Source of the DNA: Clostridiales bacterium
Lineage (GTDB): Bacteria > Bacillota > Clostridia > Christensenellales > CAG-138
NCBI GenBank assembly: GCA_004554165.1
Contig: SFNQ01000002.1
Coordinates: forward strand, 55,640-119,639
Direction of reading: 5' to 3'
Length of the DNA: 64,000 nucleotides
Shown: positions 1 to 9,307 of the stretch, piece after piece
Layout of the letters: each line of letters opens with the position of its first letter
Numbering within the stretch: the first letter of the stretch is position 1
Program-made: the position numbers and the translations under genes
The notes under the pieces: generated by a model
What the model was told of the DNA's origin: nothing
Seen by the model: only the letters and a program-made list of their open reading frames with translations
The model's database searches: none

Positions 1-2
1 TC

Positions 3-179
3 GTGCCCGATGCGCAGCTCTCGCTGGCCATCGGCAAGGAGGGGCAAAACGCGCGCCTTGCGGCAAAGCTCACCGGCTGGAAGATCGACATCAAGAATCA
101 GTCGCAGGCGGAGGAGGCCATGGACGCAATCTTCAGCGATGGGCCGCTGCCCGCGCCGGAGTTTGATACGGAGGGATGA
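3..179 (+). CDS. nusA: Transcription termination/antitermination protein NusA, C-terminal fragment
   Basis: Only the last 58 codons are present; the gene is cut by the left window edge. The visible part carries the end of the second KH RNA-binding domain (IGKEGQNARLAAKLTGWKID) followed by a short acidic tail. NusA binds RNA polymerase and nascent RNA and modulates pausing, termination and antitermination. Its stop codon overlaps the start of the next gene (ATGA), as expected for the conserved nusA-ylxR-ylxQ-infB operon. Identity rests on the KH motif plus this gene order. Confidence 0.93.
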   Translation: MPDAQLSLAIGKEGQNARLAAKLTGWKIDIKNQSQAEEAMDAIFSDGPLPAPEFDTEG

Positions 180-442
180 GCTTGCAGAAAAAAGTTCCCA
201 TGCGCATGTGCGTTGCATGCCGTGAGATGCAGCCCAAGAAGGACCTGCTGCGCATTGTCCGCACACCCGAGGGCGCCATTGAGATCGACCGCAGCGGGCG
301 CATGAACGGTCGCGGTGCATATCTGTGCGGCAGGCGGGAGTGCCTCGAAAAAGCGATTAAGACCCGTGCGCTGGAGCGCGCGCTGGATCAGAAGATCGAT
401 GAGGAGATAATTGAGCGGCTCAGAGGAGCGTTTCCCTCATGA
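176..442 (+). CDS. rnpM: YlxR/RnpM family RNA-binding protein (DUF448)
   Basis: A protein of 88 residues with the family signature near the N terminus (MRMCVACREMQPKKDLLRIV), then GRGAYLC and a basic helix. The family is small and nucleic-acid binding; the Bacillus subtilis member (YlxR, RnpM) has been reported to bind the RNase P RNA and modulate RNase P. It is translationally coupled on both sides: its ATG overlaps the nusA stop and its own stop overlaps the ylxQ start. The two CxxC-like pairs (CVAC and CGRREC) could hold a metal, which is inference. Confidence 0.92.
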   Translation: MSLQKKVPMRMCVACREMQPKKDLLRIVRTPEGAIEIDRSGRMNGRGAYLCGRRECLEKAIKTRALERALDQKIDEEIIERLRGAFPS

Positions 443-759
443 CGGAAGGCAGGCTGCGCGGCGCGATCGGCCTTGCGATGAAGGCCGGGCGCTGTGAATC
501 CGGCGATTTTGCGGTCGAGCGGGCGCTCAGGCGCGGGCGGATTCTGCTGGTGGTACTGGACGAGGGCGTTTCGGAGGCAACGCGTGAGCGATACGCTCAG
601 CTTTGCGCGGCGCGAAGGCTGCCGCTGCTGTTTGTTAAGGATGCAGGGGAAGCAATCGGCAAGCCGTCCCGCAGGATTCTTGGCGTGACGGACGAAAACT
701 TTAAAAACATGATTTTGGGCGCATACGAAGCGTCGAACGGAATAAAACCGGGGGTATGA
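439..759 (+). CDS. ylxQ: YlxQ, L7Ae-family ribosomal protein-like RNA binder
   Basis: A protein of 106 residues of the L7Ae/L30e fold: an N-terminal GLAMKAGRCESGDFAVERAL segment and a central LLFVKDAGEAIGKPSRRILG segment match the bacterial YlxQ/YbxF-type pattern. Members bind kink-turn RNA; the precise target of YlxQ is not settled. It starts at an ATG overlapping the stop of the upstream ylxR gene and ends 7 bp before infB, the normal firmicute order. Confidence 0.88.
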   Translation: MTEGRLRGAIGLAMKAGRCESGDFAVERALRRGRILLVVLDEGVSEATRERYAQLCAARRLPLLFVKDAGEAIGKPSRRILGVTDENFKNMILGAYEASNGIKPGV

Positions 760-766
760 GCTGATT

Positions 767-3376
767 ATGGCAAAAACGAATTTTTTCGAGGCGGCGAAAG
801 GACTGCAAACGGACATCAATGCGCTCCTTGAACGAATGGCAGTATCGCAAAATGCGATTGGCGAGCTGCTGACCGGCGCAAAGAACGCAGAGCAGGCCTT
901 GCTGGAAAAGGAGACGCTCGAGCGCAGGGCGCGGGAGGAACGCGAGCGTCAGGAACGGCTGCGCTCCGTGCTTGCGTCCGAGGGCGATCTTGCTGTCCAT
1001 GTCGGTGGTTCCGACGACGAGGCGGAGGAGCCGGCGGAAATTCCCGCTGTGGAGGAAGTCGTTTTTCCGACGGAACCGGCGCAGGTCACTACACCCGCGC
1101 AGGATACAAAAGAAGAGCCCTTGGAAGCACCGGCGCAGGAGCAGAGCCGCCAGAAGAGCGCGCAGCCTGAGCGGACCGCCCCGGTGCAGGAGCGGAAGTC
1201 CGGCTATGAAGCGCGTCCCATCCGTCAGGAGAGCCGTCCTCAGGGCGGCCAGCAGCGACCCCCGCAGCAGAGCAGTACGTCCCGCCAGAGCCAGCAGGGC
1301 GGCTATCCGCAGCGCCAGGGGCAGGCCCGCCCGCAACAGGGCGGCGGGTTCCAGCGGCCCATGCAGCAGGGCGGTGCATTCCAGCGTGCCGGCGCGCCCG
1401 CGCAGCAGGGCGGCGGCAAGGATCGCGTCAGCAATTTTGACCCGAATAAGGGCAGCTATACCCGCACCTACGATAACGATAAGAAGGGCAAGAACAAGAA
1501 GGCCATTCAGCGCCAGGCCGGGCCGGATGCGCGCAGCTGGGACGAGGATTCCCCCACCGGCAGCCGCCGCCCGAAGCGCGGCAAGCAGCAGCAGGCGCGC
1601 AGGCCGGAGCCCGTTGTCATTGAAAAGGCCGTCATCACCACGGAGATGATCTCCGTCAAGGATCTTTCCGAAAAGATCGGCAAGCCCGCTGCGGAGATTA
1701 TCAAGAAGCTGTTCATGCTGGGCATCATGGCCACGATCAACCAGGAGATCGATTTCGATACCTGTGAACTGATCGCCTCCGATTACGGCATTGAGCTGGA
1801 GCAGAAGCTGGCCAAAACCTTCGAGGAGGTTCTGAGCGACGCTGCGGACGATACCGATGCGCCGGAGGCCCTCGAGGAGCGTCCGCCGGTGGTCACCATC
1901 ATGGGCCACGTGGACCACGGCAAGACCTCGCTGCTGGACGCTATCCGAAACAGCAGCGTCACCGAGGGCGAGGCAGGCGGTATCACGCAGCACATCGGCG
2001 CATATACCGTGCTGTGCAATAACCGCAAGATCACCTTTATCGACACGCCGGGCCACGAGGCCTTCACCTCCATGCGCGCCCGCGGCGCGCAGGTGACGGA
2101 CATCGTCATCCTGGTCGTTGCGGCGGACGACGGCATCATGCCGCAGACCGTGGAGGCCATCAACCACGCAAAGGCGGCGGAGGTGCCGATTATCGTGGCC
2201 ATCAATAAGATGGATCGTCCGGAGGCCGATCCCGACCGCGTCAAGCAGCAGCTTACCGAGTATGAGCTTGTTCCGGAGGAGTGGGGCGGCGAAACAATCT
2301 GTGTGCCGGTTTCCGCAAAAACGCAGATGGGTCTGGATAACCTCCTCGAAATGGTGCTTTTGCAGGCGGATGTGCTGGAGCTCAGGGCAAACCCGAACCG
2401 GCTTGCCAAGGGCATCATCATCGAGGCCAAGCTCGACAAGGGACGTGGCCCGATCGCAACCGTGCTTGTGCAAAACGGAACGCTGAAAAAGGGCGATACC
2501 ATCGTTGCCGGCACCACCTATGGCCGTGTGCGCGCCATGATGGACGATCGGGGTCGCGTGGTCACAGAGGCCGGTCCGTCCATGCCTGTGGAGGTGCTGG
2601 GCTTCAATGAAGTGCCGGATGCGGGCGATACGCTGAACGTCGCGGAGGCCGATAAGCTGACGCGCCAGGTGGCCGAGGAGCGCCGCGACAAGATCAAGGC
2701 CGCTCAGCTCAAGAATCTTTCCAAGGTTTCGCTGGACGATCTGTTCAGCCAGATGGCCGAGGGCGAGCTGAAGGCGCTGAATATCATCGTCAAGGCGGAT
2801 GTGCAGGGTTCCGTCGAGGCTGTCCGGCAGGCGCTGGAAAAGCTTTCCAACGACGAGGTGCGCGTCAAGTGCATCCACGGCGGCGTGGGTGCGATCACGG
2901 GCTCGGACATCATGTTCGCCTCCGCATCAAACGCCATTGTCATCGGCTTCAACGTCCGGCCGGACGCCGCTGCGCGCACCGCCGCCGAGCGTGAAAACGT
3001 GGATGTGCGTACCTATCGCGTCATCTACAATGCCATCGAGGACGTGGAAAACGCCATGCGCGGCATGTTCAAGCCCGTTTATCAGGATGTGGAACTGGGG
3101 CGCATCTCCGTGCGCGAGACCTTCCGCGTTTCGGGTGTGGGCACCATTGCCGGCGCTTATGTGCAGGAGGGCAAGGTCACGAGGAATGCGCAGGTGCGCG
3201 TGGTGCGCGACGGTATTGTGCTGCACGACGGCAAGATCGCCTCGCTCAAACGCTTTAAGGACGACGTGAAGGAAGTCCAGTCCGGCTACGAGTGCGGCAT
3301 CAGCATAGAAAACTTTAACGATATTCTCGAGGGCGACGTCATCGAGGCCTATATCGTCGAAGAGGTCAAACGGTAA
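767..3376 (+). CDS. infB: Translation initiation factor IF-2
   Basis: A GTPase of 869 residues that brings initiator fMet-tRNA to the 30S subunit. The first 280 residues are a long variable region: acidic to about residue 130, then a Gln/Gly/Arg-rich low-complexity tract (about 145-230) and a basic stretch. An IF2_N domain follows (VKDLSEKIGKPAAEIIKKLF), then the GTPase core with G1 GHVDHGKTS near residue 380, G3 DTPGHEA and G4 NKMD, then domains II-IV. The glycine-glutamine-rich N-terminal extension is typical of high-GC firmicutes. It is followed 12 bp later by rbfA. Confidence 0.98.
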   Translation: MAKTNFFEAAKGLQTDINALLERMAVSQNAIGELLTGAKNAEQALLEKETLERRAREERERQERLRSVLASEGDLAVHVGGSDDEAEEPAEIPAVEEVVFPTEPAQVTTPAQDTKEEPLEAPAQEQSRQKSAQPERTAPVQERKSGYEARPIRQESRPQGGQQRPPQQSSTSRQSQQGGYPQRQGQARPQQGGGFQRPMQQGGAFQRAGAPAQQGGGKDRVSNFDPNKGSYTRTYDNDKKGKNKKAIQRQAGPDARSWDEDSPTGSRRPKRGKQQQARRPEPVVIEKAVITTEMISVKDLSEKIGKPAAEIIKKLFMLGIMATINQEIDFDTCELIASDYGIELEQKLAKTFEEVLSDAADDTDAPEALEERPPVVTIMGHVDHGKTSLLDAIRNSSVTEGEAGGITQHIGAYTVLCNNRKITFIDTPGHEAFTSMRARGAQVTDIVILVVAADDGIMPQTVEAINHAKAAEVPIIVAINKMDRPEADPDRVKQQLTEYELVPEEWGGETICVPVSAKTQMGLDNLLEMVLLQADVLELRANPNRLAKGIIIEAKLDKGRGPIATVLVQNGTLKKGDTIVAGTTYGRVRAMMDDRGRVVTEAGPSMPVEVLGFNEVPDAGDTLNVAEADKLTRQVAEERRDKIKAAQLKNLSKVSLDDLFSQMAEGELKALNIIVKADVQGSVEAVRQALEKLSNDEVRVKCIHGGVGAITGSDIMFASASNAIVIGFNVRPDAAARTAAERENVDVRTYRVIYNAIEDVENAMRGMFKPVYQDVELGRISVRETFRVSGVGTIAGAYVQEGKVTRNAQVRVVRDGIVLHDGKIASLKRFKDDVKEVQSGYECGISIENFNDILEGDVIEAYIVEEVKR

Positions 3377-3388
3377 AGGAGTCAGGAA

Positions 3389-3805
3389 ATGTCTGCGATT
3401 CGCAGCGACCGCATGAACGAAGAGGTCAAAAAGACCGTGACGGGCATCATCCGGGAGATGAAGGACCCTCGGATTTCTCCCATGACGACCCTCACCGCAG
3501 TCGAGGTCACCAACGACTTGAAATATGCAAAGCTCCGCGTCTCCGTCTATGATGAGGACGAGAGCGTGCGGCATGGCACCGTGGATGCGCTGAATCACGC
3601 GGCGGGCTTTATCGCCCGTGAGCTGGGGCAGAGAATGCTGATCCGGCGCGTTCCGGCGCTGAAATTCCAACTGGACGATTCCATTGCCTACAGCGTGCAT
3701 ATTGCAAAGCTCATCAACGATCTGCACGCCGGAGAGGACAGGCCCGGTCTCGCCACGCAGGGCGACGGGGCCGGAACGGAGCAGGATGCGAAAGACCGCA
3801 GTTGA
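3389..3805 (+). CDS. rbfA: 30S ribosome-binding factor RbfA
   Basis: A 138-residue KH-like protein needed for late maturation of the 30S subunit and 16S rRNA 5'-end processing. The characteristic motifs are visible: RMNEEVKKTVTGIIREMKDP at the N terminus, TAVEVTNDLKYAKLRVSVY in the centre and LGQRMLIRRVPALKFQLDDS near the end. An AAGGAG ribosome-binding site lies just upstream. The last 20 bases overlap the start of the DHH phosphoesterase gene in another frame, indicating tight coupling. Confidence 0.97.
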   Translation: MSAIRSDRMNEEVKKTVTGIIREMKDPRISPMTTLTAVEVTNDLKYAKLRVSVYDEDESVRHGTVDALNHAAGFIARELGQRMLIRRVPALKFQLDDSIAYSVHIAKLINDLHAGEDRPGLATQGDGAGTEQDAKDRS

Positions 3806-4763
3806 GTTTATCAGAGAGTTCGATGATTTTCTGCTGATTGCGCATGTCTCGCCGGATGGGGACACGCTGGGGTCCTGTCTGGCTTTGTATTGCGCGCTGT
3901 TAAAACTCGGCAAACGCGCGCAGATTGCATGCGCTGACCCTGTTCCGAAGACGTATCGTTTTCTGCCGCATGCGGATCGCATTGCTGCGCCTGAGGATAC
4001 GGCGCCCTTTTCCTGCGCGATCGCCGTGGACTGCGCGGACCTTCTTCGCACGGGACGCTGCGCGCCGCTGCTTTCCGGGGCGCAGCACACGCTGAACATT
4101 GATCATCACGGCACGAATCCCAACTTTGGAGAATCAAACTATGTGGAGATCGCGGCAGCGACGGGTGAGCTGGTCTATCATATCATCCGGGAACTCGGTT
4201 TGAACCCGGATGAGGAGATGGCGGCCTGCCTGTATGCCGCGCTTGCCACGGATACGGGCAACTTTTCCTATCGGAATACCACGCCGGATACCTTCCGTAT
4301 CATGGCGGAACTGCTGGAGAGCGGCTTGGATTTGCCCGCGCTGAACCAGCGCCTCTTTCGCACGACTTCGCTGCCCAGACTCCGGATCAACGCGCTGGCG
4401 ATCGACAGACTTGAGCTTTACTGCAATAACCGGCTGGGCTTCTGCACGCTGTCGCTTGCGGATTTGGCATCCCTTGGCGCGACGAGGGAGGACTGCGAGA
4501 GCGTCATTGACATCATCCGCGATATCGACACGGTTGAGGTTGCGGCCTTCCTGCGGGAAGGCATGGACGGCGCTGTGCGCGTGAGCATGCGCGGCAAGAC
4601 CAGCGCGGACGTCAGCCGGGTTGCGCAGCGCTTTGGCGGCGGAGGACACCGTCTGGCAGCCGGCTGCACCATCCGAACCACGCTGGAAGAAGCCAGAGCG
4701 CTGCTGCTGCCGGAGCTGGAAGCGCTGCTGGAGGGGGAAGGGAACGCTTGGAAGGAATCGTAA
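3786..4763 (+). CDS. nrnA: DHH-family oligoribonuclease / pAp phosphatase NrnA
   Basis: A 325-residue DHH/DHHA1 phosphoesterase that degrades short RNA oligonucleotides and 3'-phosphoadenosine 5'-phosphate. Metal-binding motifs are intact: HVSPDGDTLGS near residue 20, the DHHGTNPNFG motif near 105, and the DHHA1 substrate loop FGGGGHRLAAGC near 280. I chose the ATG at 3786 because it gives the family-typical N terminus (MRKTAVEFIREFDDFLLIAH); a longer upstream open frame exists but runs through rbfA. It lies between rbfA and truB, a conserved firmicute position. Confidence 0.95.
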   Translation: MRKTAVEFIREFDDFLLIAHVSPDGDTLGSCLALYCALLKLGKRAQIACADPVPKTYRFLPHADRIAAPEDTAPFSCAIAVDCADLLRTGRCAPLLSGAQHTLNIDHHGTNPNFGESNYVEIAAATGELVYHIIRELGLNPDEEMAACLYAALATDTGNFSYRNTTPDTFRIMAELLESGLDLPALNQRLFRTTSLPRLRINALAIDRLELYCNNRLGFCTLSLADLASLGATREDCESVIDIIRDIDTVEVAAFLREGMDGAVRVSMRGKTSADVSRVAQRFGGGGHRLAAGCTIRTTLEEARALLLPELEALLEGEGNAWKES

Positions 4764-5611
4764 CGGTGCTGAAGCCCCCGGGTATGACCTCCAGCAATGC
4801 CGTATACGATGTGCGCCGCATCTTCGGCGTCAAGCGCGTAGGGCATCTTGGTACGCTGGACCCGGGCGCTGCTGGGGTGTTGCCCGTTTGTCTCGGGCGC
4901 GCAGCCAAACTCTTTGACTACCTGGTGGATAAGGAAAAGACCTATCTTGCAGAGATTTCCTTCGGCATCGCCACGGATACGCAGGACAGCTACGGCGCCA
5001 TCGTCCGGCGGGATCCGGACTGCGCGGTAAGCGCGGAGGCGCTTGCCGGCGCGCTTTTGCGCTTTGTTGGTCCGCAGCGGCAGCTTGCGCCCGCTTACTC
5101 AGCGCTGAAGGTTGGCGGACGCAAGATGTATGACCTTGCGCGGGCGGGAGAGCGGGTGCCGGAGCGCGTGCGGGAGATTACGGTTCACAGCCTCCGTCTT
5201 GTGGAGCAGACGGGGCAGAACCGCTTTTTGATCGAGATCTGCTGTTCGCGGGGCACCTATGTCCGAACGCTCTGCGCGGACATTGGCGAGGCGCTCTCCA
5301 CGGTGGCGCATATGTCCTTTCTGCTGCGCACAGCTTCTGGCAGCTTTACGCTCCACAGGGCGTACTCCGTGCAGGAGCTGGAGCAGCGCAAGGCCGAAGG
5401 CGCGCTGGAGGAAACCGTCGTCTCCTGCGAGGAGGCTCTGGCCTCTTTCCCGGCGGTGGAACTGCCGCCGGAGCGCCGGACGCCGACGATAAACGCGCTG
5501 GAAACCTTTCTGCGCGCGCCGGATGGCACGGTACGGGTGTACAGCGGCGGCTTTCTGGGGCTGGGAGAGGTTCGGAACAACCGCGTCAGGCTGACGGTAC
5601 ACTTATATTGA
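4748..5611 (+). CDS. truB: tRNA pseudouridine(55) synthase TruB
   Basis: A 287-residue pseudouridine synthase that makes psi55 in the T-loop of tRNAs. The catalytic loop GHLGTLDPGAAGVLP contains the essential Asp38; the KPPGMTSSNAVYDVR motif precedes it and the CSRGTYVRTL motif sits in the C-terminal half. The start is a TTG behind a purine-rich GGGGAAGGG site, overlapping the end of nrnA by 16 bp; no ATG fits the family N terminus. Confidence 0.96.
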   Translation: MEGIVTVLKPPGMTSSNAVYDVRRIFGVKRVGHLGTLDPGAAGVLPVCLGRAAKLFDYLVDKEKTYLAEISFGIATDTQDSYGAIVRRDPDCAVSAEALAGALLRFVGPQRQLAPAYSALKVGGRKMYDLARAGERVPERVREITVHSLRLVEQTGQNRFLIEICCSRGTYVRTLCADIGEALSTVAHMSFLLRTASGSFTLHRAYSVQELEQRKAEGALEETVVSCEEALASFPAVELPPERRTPTINALETFLRAPDGTVRVYSGGFLGLGEVRNNRVRLTVHLY

Positions 5612-5628
5612 AGCGGGAGGGGGAACCC

Positions 5629-6516
5629 ATGGCGGTTTTGCGGCCTGCGGTTGTGGCGCTGGGCATGTTTGACGGCGTACACACCGGGCATCAGGAGCTG
5701 CTGCAAACGGCGGCCTCCTTTGCGGAGATGATCGGCGCGCGCTGCTGCGTATACACCTTTTTGAACCATCCTTCGACGCTGCTTGGCGGGGATACCCCGC
5801 TGCTCACAGGAACGGAGGAGCGCCGCGCGCTGCTGACGATGTTCGGCGCGGACGAGGTCTTTATGGAACCCTTCGACAGGAATGTGATGCGGCTTTCGCC
5901 GGAGGACTTTATCCGCCGCCTGTTCCGCCTGTGGGATGTGCGCGGGCTTGTGGCCGGGTTCAATTATACGTTCGGCGATCATGGCGCCGGCACGGCGCAG
6001 ACGCTTATTGCGCTGGGCGAGTCGTTCGGCTATTCCGCGATCATTGTGCCTCCCGTGGAAGCGGGGGGCGGCCCGGTGTCCAGCTCCCGCATCCGCCGGC
6101 TGTTGTCGGAAGGCGATGCCCGCGGCGCGGCGCTTTTGCTGGGACGTCCGTATTCTGTTGGCGGCACGGTGACACCGAACCGGCAAAACGGACGCAGATT
6201 GGGGTTTCCCACGGCCAACCTTTTGCCCCAGGCCGGGCGCGCGCTGCCCAAGCGCGGCGTGTACGTGACGGATGCGGTCTGCGCAGCCGGCGTATACCGC
6301 GCTGTGACCAATGTGGGAACCAACCCCACCGTACACGGCGACCATGTGACGATTGAGACGCACCTGCTGGATTTTTCCGGCGACCTGTACGGCAGTGAGC
6401 TGGAGATCCGTTTTCTGCACTATCTCCGGCCGGAACAGCCCTTTCCCTCGGTGGATGCGCTTCGGGCGCAGATTGCCTGCGATGCGGATAGCGCGCGGCG
6501 CTTCCGCGCAAAATAG
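5629..6516 (+). CDS. ribF: Bifunctional riboflavin kinase / FMN adenylyltransferase RibF
   Basis: A protein of 295 residues that converts riboflavin to FMN and FMN to FAD. The N-terminal nucleotidyltransferase half starts with the GMFDGVHTGHQELL motif and contains FNYTFGDHGAG and SSSRIRRLL; the C-terminal kinase half has the PTANL motif (RLGFPTANLLPQ) and the NVGTNPTV stretch. The ATG at 5629 has a strong GGGAGGGGGAA site; an in-frame TTG 21 bp upstream is less likely. It follows truB directly, as in many Firmicutes. Confidence 0.96.
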   Translation: MAVLRPAVVALGMFDGVHTGHQELLQTAASFAEMIGARCCVYTFLNHPSTLLGGDTPLLTGTEERRALLTMFGADEVFMEPFDRNVMRLSPEDFIRRLFRLWDVRGLVAGFNYTFGDHGAGTAQTLIALGESFGYSAIIVPPVEAGGGPVSSSRIRRLLSEGDARGAALLLGRPYSVGGTVTPNRQNGRRLGFPTANLLPQAGRALPKRGVYVTDAVCAAGVYRAVTNVGTNPTVHGDHVTIETHLLDFSGDLYGSELEIRFLHYLRPEQPFPSVDALRAQIACDADSARRFRAK

Positions 6517-6540
6517 TACGGGAAAATCCCGGAAAGCCTG

Positions 6541-6569
6541 TTTACAAGCCGGGCCGAACGTGTTATAAT
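6541..6569 (+). promoter_or_regulatory. Sigma-A type promoter for rpsO
   Basis: TTTACA (6541-6546) and a perfect TATAAT (6564-6569) are separated by 17 bp, just after the ribF stop. Transcription would start near 6576, giving rpsO a leader of about 84 nt. In several bacteria S15 represses its own translation through structured leaders, so autoregulation is possible here; I did not identify a known S15 leader motif. Confidence 0.85.
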
Positions 6570-6659
6570 CAACTGACTTTGAACCGCTCACATGGTTTTG
6601 CGACTCTCCGACGCGCTACGATGTCTGCGGGGATACAGAAAAATGGAGGAGTTTTTACC

Positions 6660-6914
6660 ATGACCAAACAGGAAATTATCGAAACCTATGCGCTGCACGA
6701 GGGCGATACCGGTTCTCCCGAGGTGCAGATTGCGCTGCTCACCCAGCGCATCAACCACCTTAACGAGCATCTCAAGCTCCACAAGAAGGATCATCATTCC
6801 CGCAGGGGCCTTTTGAAGATGGTCGGTCAGCGCCGCGGACTTCTCAACTACCTCAAGGAGAAGGACATCGAGCGCTACAGAGCAATCGTCGCAAGCCTGA
6901 ACCTCAGAAAATAA
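6660..6914 (+). CDS. rpsO: 30S ribosomal protein S15
   Basis: A primary 16S rRNA-binding protein of the 30S platform. The 84-residue product is close to the family length of 88-89 and contains the diagnostic HLKLHKKDHHSRRGLLKMVG segment that contacts helix 22/20 of 16S rRNA. The ATG at 6660 sits behind ATGGAGGAG; longer in-frame openings upstream lie in the leader. It has its own promoter and is closed by a strong terminator, separating it from pnp. Confidence 0.98.
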   Translation: MTKQEIIETYALHEGDTGSPEVQIALLTQRINHLNEHLKLHKKDHHSRRGLLKMVGQRRGLLNYLKEKDIERYRAIVASLNLRK

Positions 6915-6951
6915 AAAGAATCGGCGGGGCTTTTCCCGCCATTCTTTTTTT
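6913..6951 (+). terminator. Rho-independent terminator after rpsO
   Basis: A GC-rich stem (GGCGGG paired with CCCGCC around a GCTTTT loop) is extended by AAAAAGAAT pairing with ATTCTTTTT with one bulged C, and ends in seven T residues. It starts at the rpsO stop codon. Confidence 0.9.
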
Positions 6952-7029
6952 GTGTGGTTTTGGCGCTGTGCGCTCGTCTGATTCAGGTTTTTATGAAAAT
7001 GAAGATAAAAAACAGAAGGAGCATGCAAC

Positions 7030-9129
7030 ATGCAAGCAAGAACATTTGAAATGCAGCTCGGCGGCCGTACCCTGACCGTCGAAACCGGAAAGTACGCGGA
7101 ACAGGCGGGCGGCTCCTGCCTTGTGCGCTGTGGGGATACCGCGGTGCTCGTGTGCGCGACCGTCGCCAAAACAGCGCGCGACGGCGTGGATTTTCTGCCG
7201 CTCAGCGTGGAGTTTGAGGAAAAGCTGTACTCTGTGGGCAAGATCCCCGGCGGCTTCATCAAGCGCGAGGGCCGTCCCAGCGAGAAGGCCATTCTGACCT
7301 CCCGCCTCATCGACCGGCCGATCCGTCCCCTCTTCCCCAAGGGCTTTTATAACGACGTGCAGGTCATCGCCACCGTTCTCTCCGTGGAGCAGGACGTACA
7401 GCCGGAAATTCTGGGCATGATCGGTTCGTCCATCGCCCTGTCCATTTCCGACGCGCCCTTCATGGGGCCGACGGGCTCCGTGGCCGTGGGCATGATCGAC
7501 GGCGCGTACATTCTCAACCCCACGCTTGAGCAGCGCGCTCAGAGCGTTCTTTCCCTGACCGTTGCCGGCACGAAGGATGCCGTCATGATGGTCGAGGCGG
7601 GCGCGAAGGAAGTGACCGAGGCGGAAATGCTGGGCGCCATCCTGTTTGCCCACGAGGAAATCAAAAAGATCGTCGCCTTCATCGAGGGAATTCAGGCGGA
7701 GATCGGCAAGGAAAAGCGCCCGGTGGAGATTTACCATCCGGACGAGGCGCTGACCGAAAAGGTGCGCGCGTATGCCTTCGAGAAGGTGCGCTGGTCGCTG
7801 GATACCTTTGACCGCAAGGAGCGCGAGGCGCGTTCGCAGCAGGTCAAGGAGGAGACCATTGCCGCCTTTGCCGAGGAGTATCCCGAATCCGCCAAGGATA
7901 TCGATGCGATTCTCTACGCCATCACCAAGGAGATCGTCCGCGACAAGATCATCAACCATGAGATCCGTCCCGACGGCCGCAAGTATACGGAAATCCGTCC
8001 CATCTGGTCCGAGGTGGGCATTCTGCCCCGCACACATGGCAGCGCGGTGTTCACCCGCGGCCAGACGCAGGTTATGACCATCGCCACCCTCGGCACCATT
8101 GGCGAGGCGCAGATGCTGGACGGCATTTCGCCCGAGACCACCAAGCGCTACATGCACCAGTACAACATGCCGCCCTACAGCGTAGGCGAGACCCGCATGA
8201 TGCGCGGCCCCGGCCGCCGCGAGGTTGGCCACGGCGCTCTGGCGGAGCGTGCGCTGGAGCCCATGCTGCCCTCGGAGGAGGAATTCCCCTACTGCATGCG
8301 TCTGGTATCCGAGGTCATCAGTTCCAACGGCTCCACCTCTCAGGCCTCCATCTGCGCGAGCACCCTTGCGCTCATGGACGCGGGCGTGCCGATTAAAAAG
8401 CCTGTCGCCGGCGTTGCCATGGGCCTCATCAAGGACGAGAGCAACGGCAACATCGCCATCATGACCGATATTCAGGGTCTGGAGGACTTCCTCGGCGATA
8501 TGGATTTCAAGGTTGCCGGAACCCGCGAGGGCATTACGGCCATCCAGATGGACATCAAGATCAAGGGCATTGACGAGCAGATTCTGACCCGTGCGCTGGA
8601 GCAGGCGCGGCAGGGCCGCCTGTTCATCCTCGACCGCATGGAGGAGACGCTGTCCGCGCCGCGCCAGGAGCTGTCGCCCTTTGCGCCGCGCATCATCAGC
8701 TTCTCGATCCATCCGGACAAGATCCGCGAGGTCATCGGCAGCGGCGGCAAGACCATCAACAAGATCATTGCCGACACTGGCGTCAAGATCGATATCAATG
8801 ACGACGGCACGGTGTTCATCGCCTCTGTGGATGCGGCCTCCGCAGCGGAAGCCAAGCGCATCATTGACGGCATCGTCAAGGATATCGAGGTGGGCGATGT
8901 ATATCTCGGCACGGTGGTGGGTATCAAGGAGTTTGGCGCCTTTGTCAACCTCAAGCCCGGTACGGACGGCCTGCTCCATATCTCTCGCATTGCAAACAAG
9001 CGCGTCGAGAAGGTGGAGGATGTGCTCCAGATGGGCGAGCAGGTGCTCGTGCGCGTTATCGATGTGGATCCAAAATCCGGCAAAATCAGCCTGACCCGAA
9101 AGGATATGCTGCCCGCCGATCAGCAGTAA
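7030..9129 (+). CDS. pnp: Polyribonucleotide nucleotidyltransferase (PNPase)
   Basis: The 699-residue phosphorolytic 3'-5' exoribonuclease of mRNA turnover. Two RNase PH domains are separated by the alpha-helical linker: the first carries the FFRRE-loop equivalent KREGRPSEKAIL with RLIDRPIRPLFP, the second the core motifs RTHGSAVFTRGQTQ and SEVISSNGSTSQAS. C-terminal KH (IREVIGSGGKTINKI) and S1 (VYLGTVVGIKEFGAFVNL) domains are complete. A GAAGGAG site precedes the ATG. The firmicute rpsO-pnp order is kept, although a terminator lies between them. Confidence 0.98.
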   Translation: MQARTFEMQLGGRTLTVETGKYAEQAGGSCLVRCGDTAVLVCATVAKTARDGVDFLPLSVEFEEKLYSVGKIPGGFIKREGRPSEKAILTSRLIDRPIRPLFPKGFYNDVQVIATVLSVEQDVQPEILGMIGSSIALSISDAPFMGPTGSVAVGMIDGAYILNPTLEQRAQSVLSLTVAGTKDAVMMVEAGAKEVTEAEMLGAILFAHEEIKKIVAFIEGIQAEIGKEKRPVEIYHPDEALTEKVRAYAFEKVRWSLDTFDRKEREARSQQVKEETIAAFAEEYPESAKDIDAILYAITKEIVRDKIINHEIRPDGRKYTEIRPIWSEVGILPRTHGSAVFTRGQTQVMTIATLGTIGEAQMLDGISPETTKRYMHQYNMPPYSVGETRMMRGPGRREVGHGALAERALEPMLPSEEEFPYCMRLVSEVISSNGSTSQASICASTLALMDAGVPIKKPVAGVAMGLIKDESNGNIAIMTDIQGLEDFLGDMDFKVAGTREGITAIQMDIKIKGIDEQILTRALEQARQGRLFILDRMEETLSAPRQELSPFAPRIISFSIHPDKIREVIGSGGKTINKIIADTGVKIDINDDGTVFIASVDAASAAEAKRIIDGIVKDIEVGDVYLGTVVGIKEFGAFVNLKPGTDGLLHISRIANKRVEKVEDVLQMGEQVLVRVIDVDPKSGKISLTRKDMLPADQQ

Positions 9130-9307
9130 GGAAAAACGCAGCCCGCGCAGCGCGGAGCGCTCCCGGAGAGAGGGCGTTTCGCAATCCCGGTGTTACGATT
9201 GAAGCAAGGTGGGGCGCAGCTGGGCCTGCGCTCCGCCGCTTTATTCATAAGCCGCGCGCAAACGGAATACCCATGGAGTAGGAGCATCTGTTTGTGTGGA
9301 GGTTGCA

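Noticed and set aside
1245..1420. GC-rich repeats in infB resembling a repeat array
   Set aside because: They are codon-level repeats of the Gln/Gly-rich IF-2 N-terminal region, not spaced direct repeats as in CRISPR.
701..2878. Long minus-strand open frame opposite infB
   Set aside because: It mirrors the high-GC codon pattern of infB, has no ribosome-binding site and reads as low-complexity Leu/Arg/Ala sequence.
6991..8979. Long minus-strand open frame opposite pnp
   Set aside because: Antisense shadow of a highly conserved gene; composition rich in His, Arg and Gly without any family motif.
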